A DNA stretch of 64,000 bases from assembly GCF_000208865.1 (NCBI RefSeq), contig NC_018395.1, positions 6,248,839-6,312,838 of the forward strand, read 5' to 3'. Every line of letters begins with the position of its first letter. Positions within the stretch are counted from its first letter, which is position 1. Source of the DNA: Neospora caninum Liverpool. Its lineage: Eukaryota; Apicomplexa; Conoidasida; Eucoccidiorida; Sarcocystidae. The position numbers were made by a program, and so were the translations under genes. A model generated the notes under the pieces. The model was not told where the DNA came from. It ran no database searches and saw nothing but the letters and a program-made list of their open reading frames with translations. Shown here in pieces: positions 11,879 to 23,800 of the stretch.

Positions 11879-13669
11879 TTACTGAGCCTGTGTCGCCGCG
11901 CTTTCGGCGGATCGAAAGGTCTCCGTGTAGAGTCCCCACAAAGCAATGCGGCCCCCGACACCCCCTCCGGAGGCGAGCACGCCGCTGCGGGGACACCAGG
12001 CTATGACGCTCGCTGTGCCTGCCGTGTCGCCCTGGCTCGCCGACCCCCTCGAGGCCTCCAAGGTCCCCAGACACCGCGCGCTTTTTGCCTCGAAGAGACG
12101 CACGCCCCCGTCACTCGCGCCGACCGCGACAACGGCGCCGTCGGGCCGGAAGGCCGCAGAAAGCAGTAGCCGCGAGCGCGCCAAGTCGCCTTCAGGGTGC
12201 GGGAGACTGGGCGCAGAGAGCTTCGTGGAGGCGAGAGACACGGAGCCAAGGCCCGTTGGGTTCTTCTCGGGAAAGAGATGGAGAGTCGTTTGCAGGTGGA
12301 GGTCACCGGACTTGCGGATCTTTAGGACAGAGAGCTCGCCGTCAAAACAGCCTACCCAGCACTGGTTGCGGTGCACAGTCAGCGCAGAGGGAGGGGACGC
12401 GTCCCGAGAAGAAAGCGGCGCTGAAGAGAGAGGCGCGCGAGACTGGCGGAGATCCCAAAGCGCCACGCAGGGGCGCTCATACGCGGCGACAATGTGGGGC
12501 GACGCTAGCTTCGGGACGTGGGCTATCGCCTGGACCATCCCCCAAGGCAGGCTGGGGACGGAAGTTCGAGAGGCGAAGGGGGACCTTTTGAGGAGAAGCG
12601 CAGGCCGCGCAACGGCTGTTTGCTGGCGCGCGCGGAGATCGAAGATGCCAATCGCCTCAGCCTCAGCGACCGGACAGGCGAGGAGCGGGAGCCTGGGAGA
12701 AGCCGTCGAGGCGGCAGACTGGGGCCAAGGCGGCGGAGCGCGCGGCGGAGACGCGAGACAGGAGGAAAACGCCGCAGTCAGTGAGGACGTCTCGGAAGGC
12801 GACAAAGTGGAGGAGCTGGAAAGGGATTCCGCTCCGCAGTCTTCGCTCGGACATTCCGCTGGGCCCTCTCTCTGGCAGTCGCTCGTTGCCTTCTCTGCCT
12901 CTTCGGCCCCGCTGTGAGGATCGCCAAGGACCGCAAGACGACAAAACGAGAAGGATCCCGTCCGGAAGCTCTGCTCCTCTCGCAGCGCCTCCAAGTCCCA
13001 CAGGGTCACAGCGGAAGACCGCTGGTGAGCCAGCAGTTTGTCCACGCCTGTCACTCCGCCTCCCACACCTGTGTCCTCGCCATCGCATCGCTTTGTGGGT
13101 AGACGTGCACCAACAGGCGACTCCAACGTGCGGCCGCCGAGAGCCTCAAGAAGCAAGACGGGGGACGGAGACCAGGAGGAAGACGACAAGGCAGAAGAGA
13201 GAGACGCGCGCCTGGCTGCCGGGTCCGTGGGACTTCCGCTGGCCTTGTCCGAAGGAGGAAGAACGAGACACGGCCGTCTGGTGTCGAGGTCCAAAACAGA
13301 CACTCTCCCCTCGGTGTCGCCTACAGCCAGGCGCGAAGGCGCCAGGAAGGCAGCCGCCCCCACGGCAGCCCCCTGGGATGCCTCGGGACTGCAGCCCCGC
13401 AAAGTGAGAAGCGGCGCAACTCTCATATCGGCGACACAGAGAAAGACAGCGATTCTCACACAGGAAGACAAAGACAGAGAGGGGGAACGCCCGACACGAA
13501 CAAGGCCGGGATGAAGGCGAAAGCCACCCGCAACGACTGGGGGTGATGGCAAAAAGGAAAAGGCGACAGCGACGCAACAGCAAGAGCTTCGGAGAGAAGG
13601 AAAGAACCGAAACGCCACGGGAGGGATGGAGGGAGCAGAGGCGAGAACGAAACAAGCGCAAACAGACAC
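11879..13669 (-). CDS. WD40 protein resembling GNB1L / Asa1 (ASTRA subunit)
   Basis: A single open exon of up to 596 residues. The N-terminal 81 residues are hydrophobic and low-complexity and may be 5' UTR. The start is more likely the ATG at 13426 (MRVAPLLTLRGCSPEASQ), giving 515 residues. WD-type strands are visible: GDTEGRVSVLDLDTRR, AVTLWDLEALREE, EAIGIFDLRARQQ, CVALWDLRQSRA, WVGCFDGELSVLKIR, GASDGGVRLFEAKSAR and the last blade GGRIALWGLYTE. The closing blade matches the RISLWSLY ending of human GNB1L, and the sparse-blade layout suits that family (from memory). GNB1L/Asa1 works with the TTT chaperone system to stabilise PIKK proteins, including TRRAP/Tra1. Ser/Pro-rich insertions separate the blades. 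It starts 218 bp downstream of the ALG13 stop on the same strand. Another seven-blade WD40 protein is the alternative. Confidence 0.62.
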   Translation of the reverse strand: MSVCACFVLASAPSIPPVAFRFFPSLRSSCCCVAVAFSFLPSPPVVAGGFRLHPGLVRVGRSPSLSLSSCVRIAVFLCVADMRVAPLLTLRGCSPEASQGAAVGAAAFLAPSRLAVGDTEGRVSVLDLDTRRPCLVLPPSDKASGSPTDPAARRASLSSALSSSSWSPSPVLLLEALGGRTLESPVGARLPTKRCDGEDTGVGGGVTGVDKLLAHQRSSAVTLWDLEALREEQSFRTGSFSFCRLAVLGDPHSGAEEAEKATSDCQREGPAECPSEDCGAESLSSSSTLSPSETSSLTAAFSSCLASPPRAPPPWPQSAASTASPRLPLLACPVAEAEAIGIFDLRARQQTAVARPALLLKRSPFASRTSVPSLPWGMVQAIAHVPKLASPHIVAAYERPCVALWDLRQSRAPLSSAPLSSRDASPPSALTVHRNQCWVGCFDGELSVLKIRKSGDLHLQTTLHLFPEKNPTGLGSVSLASTKLSAPSLPHPEGDLARSRLLLSAAFRPDGAVVAVGASDGGVRLFEAKSARCLGTLEASRGSASQGDTAGTASVIAWCPRSGVLASGGGVGGRIALWGLYTETFRSAESAATQAQ

Positions 13670-13887
13670 CGACTTGAAATTACGTTTTCTCGCTTGCTAA
13701 TTTGCGCCTACGAAGGTGCTCCTTTTCCGACATCAAGGGTAACAAAAAAAGGGTAGCCCGACGCATCGACTCACGTGTGCAATTTCACAGACATTCGCGG
13801 AAGCACACGCAAGCAGCGCCTTCGCCGCGTGGCCCATGCATCCACAGCAGCACTCGAATTTTACCAAAGTCCCTCTCGGCTGTTTGT

Positions 13888-15615
13888 TCATTCGCGCTCG
13901 GCTGTATTCCCTGCCTCCTGGCCGTCTCCATACACAGGGTGAAGCCCCACAGCGTCTTCTACGGCAGCGTAGAAACCACTCAAATCTGCAGGAGGGAGAG
14001 GGACGAGCCGCAGCGGCTTTGACCAGTCCGAGGGTTCGTCTTCCCCGGCGAGTGCTTCCCGTCCTCTGTCCTGACTCTCCCCTCTGCTGACGGAGACACC
14101 TGCCTCCGCGTGTTTTTTTTTCTCCTCTCGTCCGTGCTGTTTTTGCCCGCCTCCTGCGCTGTGTCCCTGTCTGCTTCGAGGCCACAGGAAACTTAAAAAA
14201 CTTCTGAAGCTCCAGCGGGGCTCGTCGTCTGCGCTCCCCGCCCCGCTTCGCTCGCCTCTCTGACGCGGATGTGTGCTTTCTGCCGTGGACGATGAACTGG
14301 AAGCGAGAGGGTCAGCCCGCGACGGGGACTCAGCCGACCACACAGCCAGACAGATGTCCTTGACTCGCGTGTGCAATTCATGATTTTGGCCAGCCGCCGC
14401 TTCCTCTGCCTGTCTGTCTGTCTCTTTGCCGCGCACAGGCAGGGGAGATCCGTGTGCCGATCTCGGAAGTTTCGCCTGGCCGCGGGGCAGAGAGGAGACC
14501 AGGAGACAGTGGGCCCTTCTCTCGAGCTCGCGACCGAGCTCCAGTTGGTGGTTATTCATGAGAGAAGCGTTGACGACGGCGACGAGCCGCTTGCGGAGCC
14601 GGAGTGCTTGGAACACTGTCCCTGCTCCGCAGTGCGAAATGACAAGAGACGCAGCGGCCAGTTCAGCCTCCAGCGAAGGCAAAAAGCGGAAGAAGGAGAT
14701 CAGCAGAGAGCGCGAGGAGGCTTCGGAGGCCGAGCGAGGAGGCAGATCCGAAGGGAGACGCGGAGAGGCAGGCGACTGGAGAGAGGTGCCCACCTCGGGT
14801 TGGACGGGGTGTACAGGGTGGGAGAGAAGGTCGGAAAACGAAACCCCGCAGCTTCCAGAGTTTTCGTCTCCACACCAGGTGGCCGCCGACACGGGCAACC
14901 TCGAGCAAGAGCAACGAGGTGCGTCGGCCTCTGCTTCCCGACGCCGTTTCGTGTGCTCTCCCTCCGCCCTCGCTTCTCCGTCGCCTTCCTCGTCGTTTTG
15001 TCTGTCGCCTTGTCCCTCTCTTGCTGCGCCTTCTTTTCTCGAGTTCGGATGTTTTATCTCACATGCAGTGTCGGCAGGAGACGGCAGGGCGGACGGATCG
15101 GACGGCGTCGGCCGCGCGCCACAAGATGAGCAAGGAATCAGGGCAGGAGACGGAGAGGCAGACGCGCGAGGGACGGAAAGCGGAGGACGCGCAGGGAGTG
15201 TCCCTCTGCCGATTTGGAGAACAAGATGCTGGCATCCGAGCGAGAGAAGGAGCAGAAGAAAGGAAGGCTCGAGAACTGCGGCGATGAGCTCGTCAAAGGA
15301 AGTCGTCCCCACGGTCACGAAGACGCGCTCTGGGACAAACTTTCGGGGCGACAGCGAGAGACAGGCAGCGGAAGCGCCTGACCGAGTTTGCGGGGAAGAT
15401 GAAGGAAGACTCGGGGGAGTGGAAGACGTCGGTGCCGCAGCCTCAGCCAGGTTCGGGAAAGGCGCCTTCATGCTGCTCCGTCTTTTCCCCGACTTGCCTG
15501 ACTGCCCTCGCAGAACAGCACGGCGCGTTTTGAGCGATGCAGACTTTTTAGCAGTGGATGCCGAATGTCGCGGAACTTTGAACCTATGTTGCTCGGCAAA
15601 AGAAAGAGAATGCAA
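13888..15615 (-). CDS. ALG13: ALG13, catalytic subunit of UDP-GlcNAc transferase (N-glycan second step)
   Basis: With ALG14, ALG13 adds the second GlcNAc to dolichyl-PP-GlcNAc on the cytosolic face of the ER. An uninterrupted frame of 575 residues carries both conserved halves of the family: FVTVGTTSFDELIAAVLEPS with LVLQIGRGTLP (residues about 99-142), and LVISHCGAGTVFQALRLRKR with NASLMNNHQLELGRELERR (about 330-385). The GAG turn and the NNHQLEL motif are the UDP-GlcNAc-binding signature. Yeast and short human forms are only about 165-200 residues. Here a charged Ser/Arg-rich insert of about 180 residues separates the halves, and a long acidic/basic insert precedes the C-terminal helix (LSGFYAAVEDAVGL). 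The start is uncertain: the first ATG is at 15615, and MKAPFPNLAEAAAP at 15471 is a good alternative. It shares a divergent intergenic region with TRAPPC9. Confidence 0.9.
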   Translation of the reverse strand: MHSLSFAEQHRFKVPRHSASTAKKSASLKTRRAVLRGQSGKSGKRRSSMKAPFPNLAEAAAPTSSTPPSLPSSSPQTRSGASAACLSLSPRKFVPERVFVTVGTTSFDELIAAVLEPSFLLLLLSLGCQHLVLQIGRGTLPARPPLSVPRASASPSPALIPCSSCGARPTPSDPSALPSPADTACEIKHPNSRKEGAAREGQGDRQNDEEGDGEARAEGEHTKRRREAEADAPRCSCSRLPVSAATWCGDENSGSCGVSFSDLLSHPVHPVQPEVGTSLQSPASPRLPSDLPPRSASEASSRSLLISFFRFLPSLEAELAAASLVISHCGAGTVFQALRLRKRLVAVVNASLMNNHQLELGRELERRAHCLLVSSLPRGQAKLPRSAHGSPLPVRGKETDRQAEEAAAGQNHELHTRVKDICLAVWSAESPSRADPLASSSSSTAESTHPRQRGERSGAGSADDEPRWSFRSFLSFLWPRSRQGHSAGGGQKQHGREEKKKHAEAGVSVSRGESQDRGREALAGEDEPSDWSKPLRLVPLPPADLSGFYAAVEDAVGLHPVYGDGQEAGNTAERE

Positions 15616-17858
15616 CGTGTACAGGTGCTGCCGGCGTTCTTACGGGACAGGGCGCGAACACGAGACGCAACGGAAGGCAACCCCACGGGGAGAGAGAGCT
15701 CCGAGTGATCGTGCGGTTTGCTCTCTTCAGGCAACGGGAGCGACAAGATAGGAAACACAGAGGCGATCGGTAGACGAAAGGGAACGGAAAATGGAGACTG
15801 CGAAGAGGAGACGAGGGCGATTCCGAGGGACGACGACCGCGCGAAAGGAAGAATGCATCGGCAGCAGTAAGCCGCGAAAGAGCGAGATCGGCAGGCAAAA
15901 TTGATCACAACTCTCTGCTCTGAGGGCCCAGTCCGGGAAACGGTGAGCGGAGGCGAAGGTCTCCAGACTCTTGAGAGTCGGCAGGGAATTGTGACACACG
16001 TTCCTCAAATGAGATTGAAAGTGACTGCCTTGGATGCCAATCTCGATTTTTCTCTGGTTTCAAGGAAAAGCGTCGTCCACCCCGTCTATGGCGGACGATG
16101 TGCCCGTTCGCCTTTTCGAGGCCTGCGAAACTTTCGCCGGGTTGGCTCTGCCGGCTCTCCGTTCGTTTCGGAATTCGCGAAACAGGAAAAAGGCGGGTCC
16201 CGAGCGGAGGAACTCCGCCTTGGTTTGCTGGAAGAAGAAGTGCGGCAGAAGAAGAACGCAAGACAACGCCCGTGGTTCTCGCGGGTCACGCTGGTGGACG
16301 AACGCCGCAAGGCACATGCAGCGCGGCTCAAGAGAGAAAAGGAGAAAACGAGGGGGGGACACGCGATTTAGAAACAGCGGTGGCTGTCCTTCTGTTTTCG
16401 CTGTCTATTTTTTGCTCTCCCAGACTGGGCTTACCGCTGTCGCAAGACAGAAAAGAAAACGCGAGGAAAGACTCGGTCGAAACCTTTTAAAGGGGCGGAG
16501 GCACTGCAGAGAGTGGCTCTAGCCCGACACTCCCACCACTGGGCTGTCTCCAATTCTCTTCGCTTCATGCTCGGTCGTTCTCTTCCCGGCCTTCTTCGTT
16601 TCTCCCCATTGAGGACATCTCGACACTCTTGAAGGATGTGCGTCCCCTGCATCTTCCTCACTTCTTCCCCCTTCTTTTCAGCTGTATGTACAGCTGACAC
16701 CCGTGCTCTGTTCGCCGTTCCGGTTCCTCGTTTCCCTGCCGCTGCCTCCCGCTCCCATACGCAGGTCGGCGGAGTTCCGTCGCCCGCGGCCACTCACGGA
16801 AGTGACCCGGACAAGGGGGCCGTCCCTTTGCTTTTTGAAAGCCCGCTTTTCTTTCGAAAAAAGGAAGACGAACTCTAAACGTCAGAGATGGTCGAGGTCC
16901 GAGCGACAGACACTCTGGCGCCAGGCTCCTTTTTGTCCCCCTGACTTTTTCGCGGTGCTTCTGCGGCATGCCTTCCGTCATCTTGTCTCGATACAGTTCG
17001 CCAGTTTCCTACCTTCTTCCCCTCGCCTGTCTTCATCGTGACGTCTCGATCGCCATAGGGGCCAGAAGGAGGCTATGTTCGGCGCCTTGCCAGGCCCTGT
17101 TCGCTGGTGATCCTTCCAGCACGATCCGCCTGTTTTGGATTTCCCTGTTCCCCAGGGGCTTTCTCGTGCTGCACAGCCACAGCTAGAACCAAACCCCTCA
17201 CGCAGTCTGTGTGAGAGTTGCGCAGGAACTTCTCGAACGCGCGTTGTGTGCACTTGGCCTTCGTCTCCACATCGCTCGCTGGCCGAAGGCGCTTTCTCTG
17301 TCAAGACAAGCAACGAGACGAACTGTCCTCGCCCGACGGGGCTCTTCCTACTTTCCCCTTCTTCCGCGGTTCCGATTTCTTCTTTCGCCGCCGTGGTTAG
17401 CCTTCGTCATCCTCTGGACGCCCTGCCCCCAGGAGGCGAACGGCCAGGCAGCGCGCGACAGCTCGAGAGGGAAAGTCGCCAAGACAGGAAGCGATCGGCA
17501 GAAACCGGGCCCTTCGTTCGCGAGAACGCCACCAGGAGCAAACCCGAGGGCGCCAAGCAGATCGGGATGATAGTCTCCTTTGAATGATGTAGAGTCTGTC
17601 GAGCCCAGCGAGGGTGAGGCAGTGAGACTGCTGGCCCGCGTGCATCTCCTAACGCTCCCTGGGTCCGCGCTCGGTCTGAGTCTCTCCCGTGGTGTAGGCA
17701 TTTTGTTTTCCAGGTTTCCCGTACAGAGAGGTCGACCAATAGAGAGTGCCCCACTTCTTTCTCGCCAGAGTTCCTTCTGGAACCCGGCAAGGCGACACAG
17801 GGCAGCGTTTCTCCCTTCTCGCTCTGTGTGTCTGTCGGTGTCGCTCTTCCTCGCCATC
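15616..17858. other. Divergent promoter region between ALG13 and TRAPPC9
   Basis: 2.2 kb of GC-moderate sequence with pyrimidine-rich tracts. It must hold the promoters and 5' UTRs of the minus-strand ALG13 and plus-strand TRAPPC9 genes. Several ORFs of 100-170 codons occur on both strands (for example 15901-16371 +), overlapping each other and lacking motifs; I treat them as chance. Confidence 0.6.
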
Positions 17859-20800
17859 ATGTCCCTGCTGCCGCCGGATACAGATCTCGCGGACTACTCC
17901 CGCATCCGCGTTCTCCTCCTGCCGACCGACGGCACGCCGCCGGAAGTCTTTGCGCGAGAGGCCTCGGCCCTCATCGCGGCCTTCTCCTCTGTCTCGCTCT
18001 CTTCCCTTCCGCTGTCGCCCCACGACCCGTATCTCCAGCCCTTTGTCTCCGGCGTCGCCTCGGGTGCCTCCCAGTCGGCTTCGGCCCGCGGAAAAGACGG
18101 AAGAGGCCCCGCGGTGCCCGGCAGCCGCGGCGGCGCGTGTGGATCGCCATCGCAGCAACTCGCCGCCGCCGCCTCGTGCATCCACTGCACTTTCCAAACG
18201 CCGCAGTATGTCCTCAGCGAGTGGGCCGATCTGCACATGCATCGGCAGATCCTGGCAGCCATCGCGATCTCGGCCTCGCCCTTCCCCGCCTACGAGGCAG
18301 CGGCTGCGGCCGCAGCGAGCGCCGCGGAGACAGAAGATACAGAAGGCGGCGACGCGCAGCATGGAGACGCCGAGGCGGGAGAGGGTGAAGGCGCGGAGGG
18401 CGGCGAGCGGCAGGCTCGTTGCAGGAAGTCCGGAGCCGTCGGGGACACCGGCGCTGGGCGGAGTCCCAGGAAGCCGCAGGACGCGAAGAAAGAAGCGCGG
18501 TTGCGAGCTGCGAAGGCCGCCGCACATGCAGCCGTGGCGGCTGTGCGGCGAGAATACGACGTTTTCCGCAAAGTGCTCGAAGAGGACTACCCCTCAGTCC
18601 TGGTTCACCGCTTGTTTGTCGTGCCGCACGGAGACTCCGTGGCGTCTCAGCTCTCGTCGCCTGGTTGGACAGAGGGACAGGAAGGCGAGGAGGGTGGACT
18701 GGGTACCCAGACGCCGGGGGAGAACCTCGGCGAGAGCGGCGCTGCGTACGGATCTTCCTTTCCTTTCTCTTCGCCCTTTGTGTCCTCTGTGCCTCCGCAG
18801 CCGTGCGACGAACACATTGTCTACTTCCCTCCGCCCGTCTCGGGCTCGCACCCTGTTCTCTCCACTATCTCCTCTCCCTCGCTCTTCACAGCGGCGAAAG
18901 AGGACTTCTTCCTCTGTCTGCTGAAACAACTGGGCGCCCTCACTCTCCGGGCTCCCGACCGCTGTCCCCCGTTGCTGACCCCCCTCGACAGTCCCCTCCA
19001 CCCGGAAGGCGGGTCGTGGAGCGCAGGAGGGCTTCTCTCTCTTTCGACAAGCTGCTCGGCCTCGGTGGCTTCATCTTCGCCGAGAGGCGTCAGCGGGGCT
19101 GGGGCGCCGCCCGCTTCAGCCTTTCAGACGGCTGGTGCCCAGCAGGCCGTGCAGCCCCTACCCCTTTCCGGGGCGTCTGCGCAGTTGCTTTCTCCCGCCG
19201 CCTCACCAAGAAGATCTCCGTTTCCTCTCGGCGCGTCGTCTGCCTCCGCCGCCCTCCTCCGCCTCTTGCCTGCGCGGCTCCAGAAGCAAGTGGGAGACGT
19301 CCTCCTTCTGGGCGGCGCCCCCGCGTCGGCCGCCGCGCTGTATGTACAGGCCGCGGAGGCATGTCGCGTCCAGGGCGACACTGTCTGGCAGGCAGCGGCT
19401 CTCGAGGGCCAGGCCGCAGCGCTTTACGCCTTCCTCCGGAGTGCGCTGTTTCAACTCGAGGCGTACGGCAAGACCCCACCGCAATCCGCCCACGGCGACC
19501 GAGATTCGGGACCGAGAGGCGCAGACGACGGGGCGCCGAACGCGCGGTCGCGCGGCCAGAACGGCTCGGCTCCCGCCCCGCCGGATGACGCATCGGGCAC
19601 GGAGACCGTGACGGGCGGCAGTGCGAGCGTCCACGGCGGTGGAGGCGCCGGCGGCTCGTGGGGCGGGGCCTCGGGGGGTCAAGACTCCTCCGGGTCCGTG
19701 TCGTCCGGCGCCAAAACGTCGTGGTGGAACTTTGACGCGGGGACAGGACACAGCGATGGAGACGCCCACTCGCCCGCCTCAGAAGCTCTCATTTCGTTCC
19801 CACCTGCCATCGAGGCGATCCTCACACAGTGTATCAGCCGCCGGACTCATGCCGCGACGGCCTCGTCCGTAGGCGGGAGCCTGGGGACCGCCGGCGTCGG
19901 GCTGGTCGGCGCCGGCGGTCTCCCGTTCCCCTCCTTCCTGCCGGGGGGCGGAGGCGGCAGCAGCGCAGCGGTGAATTCCAGAGATGAGAAAGGCGTCTCC
20001 TCATCGGGAGCGCACTTCTATTTCTCAGCTGCTCAGAGCGGCGCGGCCTCAGCCGGCGCAGCGCCGCCCGGGGCTTCCGCCCTCGGAAACGCCGACCGGG
20101 GCGGCGGGAGTTCAGGAGCAAGCGGCGACAGCCACAGCGGGACCAGTGCGAGCGCCTGGTCGATCAAAACCGTGTACAGCGCGCGGAACCCGAGCGGCGG
20201 GGCGACGCCTGGTCCGGCGGGGCAGGACGGCGGCGCCGCAGGCCCGAACGGCCATCGCGACGCTGAGGGCTCGAGAGTGAAGTCGGAGGAGACGCGGGGC
20301 GCGCCGCCTGCGGACTGCGACGGTGGTCAGCACGTGAGCGAGGGAGCGCTCGCGGCTCGGAAGCCTCGCTGGGGCGGAGACGAGGACCGGCTTCTGGACG
20401 AGGCCGACGGGTTCTTCCCGCAGGGGCTCTTGGCCTCGCCACAGCTCGTCTCGGCGACTGCGGCTCTCATTCAGTCCGCCTACGAAGCGGCGTGCCTAAA
20501 GTTGCGAGACGCCGCCCAGCTGTACAACTGCCATCCGGGATGCGCGCTGTGGAACGCGTCGACGACCTTGCTCCTCTGTCGCCTGGTGGCCCGTTTCGGG
20601 ACCAAGACCGAGACTCTGCAGCTGATCAGCAGCGCCGCGGAGAAAGCGAAGCGGCTCGAGGTCCAGGACTTTGTCACCTGCTTGGCGTCGCTCGCCGCGC
20701 TCTGCAGCTCGATTGGCGCCTTCCGCAAACTCGCCTTTCTTCTCCATCGGGTCTGCATGGCTCTTCTGGAAGCCAAGAAATGGAGTGCCGCCCACTACGC

Positions 20801-23800
20801 CGCTGCCCTCACCGCGCCCTGGTACCACCTTGCTCTGCTCGAGTTGCCGCCCACCGACCACGTGCACCCGCTCGCAGTGCCGAACGCCAAACCTGCGCTT
20901 CTCGCGGCGGTCTCGCTCCCGCCGACCGCGCCGCTCCTGTCGCTCAACTCCCAACTCGTGACTCTCCGGGGAGGAGGCCTGACGAGGCAGTCGACTGCCG
21001 TGTCCCTCGCCAACATTGTCGACGCGCTGCGGCGAGAGCGGCAGCGAGAGTGGAGACTGCGTGAGCTAGCAGACGGGGACACCGCTCTGCGAGAGGACGC
21101 CGACGGCAGAAGGCGCGATCCAGGGGCCGAGGCGCAGTTTTCTGGCGAAGCGGAGGCTGAACAGAGACAGCGAGCAAAGACCGAGGCCGACGGGAAAGCC
21201 TCCCGACCCGGGATCGTCGACTGGGATCTCCTGGCAGACGTCTCCCTGGCCTCTGCCATGGACTCGCCGATGTTTGCACACTCGGCTTCATCGCGATTCA
21301 CTCTCCCCTCGTCTTCAGCCGGAAAGCCGTCGCTGCTGTCGTCTGCGGTCGCTGCGTTGGGCGTGCGGAGCAAAACTCCCTCTGGCCTTCCGGCGCCCGA
21401 ACTCAGCTGGGCTGGCCGGCAGACCGCCAGCCCAGCTGAGTTCGGGCGCCGTGACCCCCGCCTCTCGGCGTTCGCGCTTTCCCCGGAAGACTTCAACTTT
21501 GCGATCACGCTGCTGCGCCTCCGACAGACGCTGCGTCAGCAGCACTTCACCCCGGGCTCCGTGAGTGGCTCCTCGCCGTGGTGCTATGCATCTCCGCCGC
21601 CGCTGCCCTCGCGCGCTGGCCCGCTCGATCGTCCCTTCTTCTACCCGCCTCGCCCTCCGTTCCCTGTCAGCTCGCCGGCGTCTCTCGACTTCCTCGGCCA
21701 GCACCAGCGCCGGGTGCGATTCACCGAAGGCGGGAGTAGCTTGGCCGGCGCTTCCCCCAGTCTCTCCTTCGCCGGCGGCGCCCTCTTCCTCCCCACTTCG
21801 CCCGTCTCCGCGGCGCTCGGCGACGGCGGCCTGCGGGTCTGGTGGCCAGCCGTCCAGTCGCGCGTTCTCCACATGCTAAAAATCACCACCGAGCACCTCG
21901 GAGAGCCGGGGAAAGTCGCCTGGTACGCATGCGCGGCCCTCAAGATTTTGTACCCCGTCCTCGACCAAAAAACCCAAGCCAGCACCATCATGCTGATTCA
22001 GGTACGTCTCCCGCGAACTAGTGACGTCCCGGGACCGGCAGCCAGGAACCAAAGAGGAGAGACAACGAGGCTTTTCTATATCTTCCTCGCTTGGCTTGCG
22101 ACAGTGAACCCCCGTCGATGTTCCGTTTTTCACCTTTTCCCGCCGAGTCATGTCTCTTGATCGACGTATCGTCCGCTCGACGGTCCTGATCTCCTCCGCT
22201 GCGCTGCGTCCCATCGCTCTCGCGCCGTGTTGGCGGCAGATCTGTCTCCGTTTCCGCGTCGCTGTCACCATCCCTTTTCAGGCTGCCGCGGGCCGGCGAG
22301 CGACGCCTCTGGCCCTTCCACCCGCACTCACGATTGTGTCGAAGCGCGCCTCTCCGTCGCCCGCGAAGCTGCTGCTGGAGGCGCAGAGAAACGCGACTGC
22401 GCGCTCGGCTTCTCGCAAGCGCGCCGGCGGGGACGGGGCGGCCGGCGGGGTGGGGCCCTCGGCGGGGACAGCTGGGGCGGGTCGGGGCGCGGGCGCGTTG
22501 GGCTCCAGCGGCCGGAGCAGCCACGACGAGCAGTTGCATTTCCTCGGCGGCATGTGCAAGGGCGCCGCGCCGCCGCTGCCTCTATTGGCACGAATCCACC
22601 CCGTGGTGGATGCGTCTGTCTGCCTCAGCAAGGAATATTCCGAAACGGAAGAGGCCGTTTCCAAGGCCAGTTTCGCGTCGCCCGTTCCTCCGGAGAGCGA
22701 GCGAGGACGCACCGACGCCACACGCGCAGCTGGCCCACGCGCTCGGTCCGAAAGTCCCGCCGGTGGGGCGAAGCGAATGGCAAGCTCTGAGAGACAGGGG
22801 CAACAGGGCGACGCGGAGAAGAAAGAGAAAAAGACCGTGCTCATGTACAACCCCTTTTCGCAGAAGCAAGAAGGCGGCGCATGCACGCGAGGACAGGGAG
22901 GTGGGCGCGAGGAAGAACTGCCGGTCGCGGGGCAGTGGGTCAAGGGGGAACTGCGAACCGTGCAAGTCTCCGTGCGGAATCCCCTGGGCGTTGAGCTCGT
23001 GCTCGACAAGGCGAAAGTGATGACGTGCGGCGCGCATGCAGAAGTTTACCCCGTCACCGTTCTTGTGCCGCCGTCCGCCTCGCATCAGGTCACCTTCGAG
23101 GTAAGACTGCCGACACTGAGAGAAGGGTCAGACACACACAAACGCCGAGGACAAAAGCGAGCCACAGTCGCGAAGGGCGTGTTTCGTGTGTTTCCCTTTT
23201 CCGTCAGTCGGTTCGCGTTTCCCTCGCCGTTCGTGGCTGACTGTGCGTCGCCGCCTGGTGCCGCCCCTGTTTCCCGTCTCTTGCCTTTTTCGTGTGTCCT
23301 CATTTGCGGATCGCCTTCGCCGGCTTCGCTTCGTGCTCTGCGTCTCCACTCTATGCGGGCCTTCGGCTCCACGCCTGGCGCTTGTCACACATCTATCTAA
23401 ATGATCTATATTTTTAAAACGTAATTCTTTGGACTGTACGTCTAACAATAAATCTATGTAAAGATAAAGTCAAGAGTCAAAATTATTTTTGAAATTTCCG
23501 TCCCTGTCTCCTCTCAGGTGACCGTGCTGCCGAAGGAAGAGGGCCGGCTCTTCTTCACCGGCCTCACGTACACATTGAACAAACTGCAGTGTACGCAGCT
23601 TCTTCTCCACCAGAGTCCACGACTCCTCGCACTCTTGGATTCAACCAAGGCAAAGGCACCGGAACCACCCGCGTGGAAACATCTCGAAAACAACAAAGAC
23701 GGCCATGGCACGGCGAACAAAGTGGAGACACCCGTCGACGAGGAGGAAACGCTTTTGCAGGCTGCTGAAAAGGCCGTGGGACTACTCAAGTACGTTGAAT

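Noticed and set aside
13427..13669. N-terminal 81 residues of the WD40 ORF read as a signal peptide
   Set aside because: The stretch is low-complexity, followed by an ATG that starts the recognisable protein; it is more likely 5' UTR, so no secretion claim is made.
15901..16371. 156-codon plus-strand ORF in the ALG13-TRAPPC9 divergent region
   Set aside because: Overlaps other ORFs in several frames, has no recognisable motif and no clear splice link to TRAPPC9.
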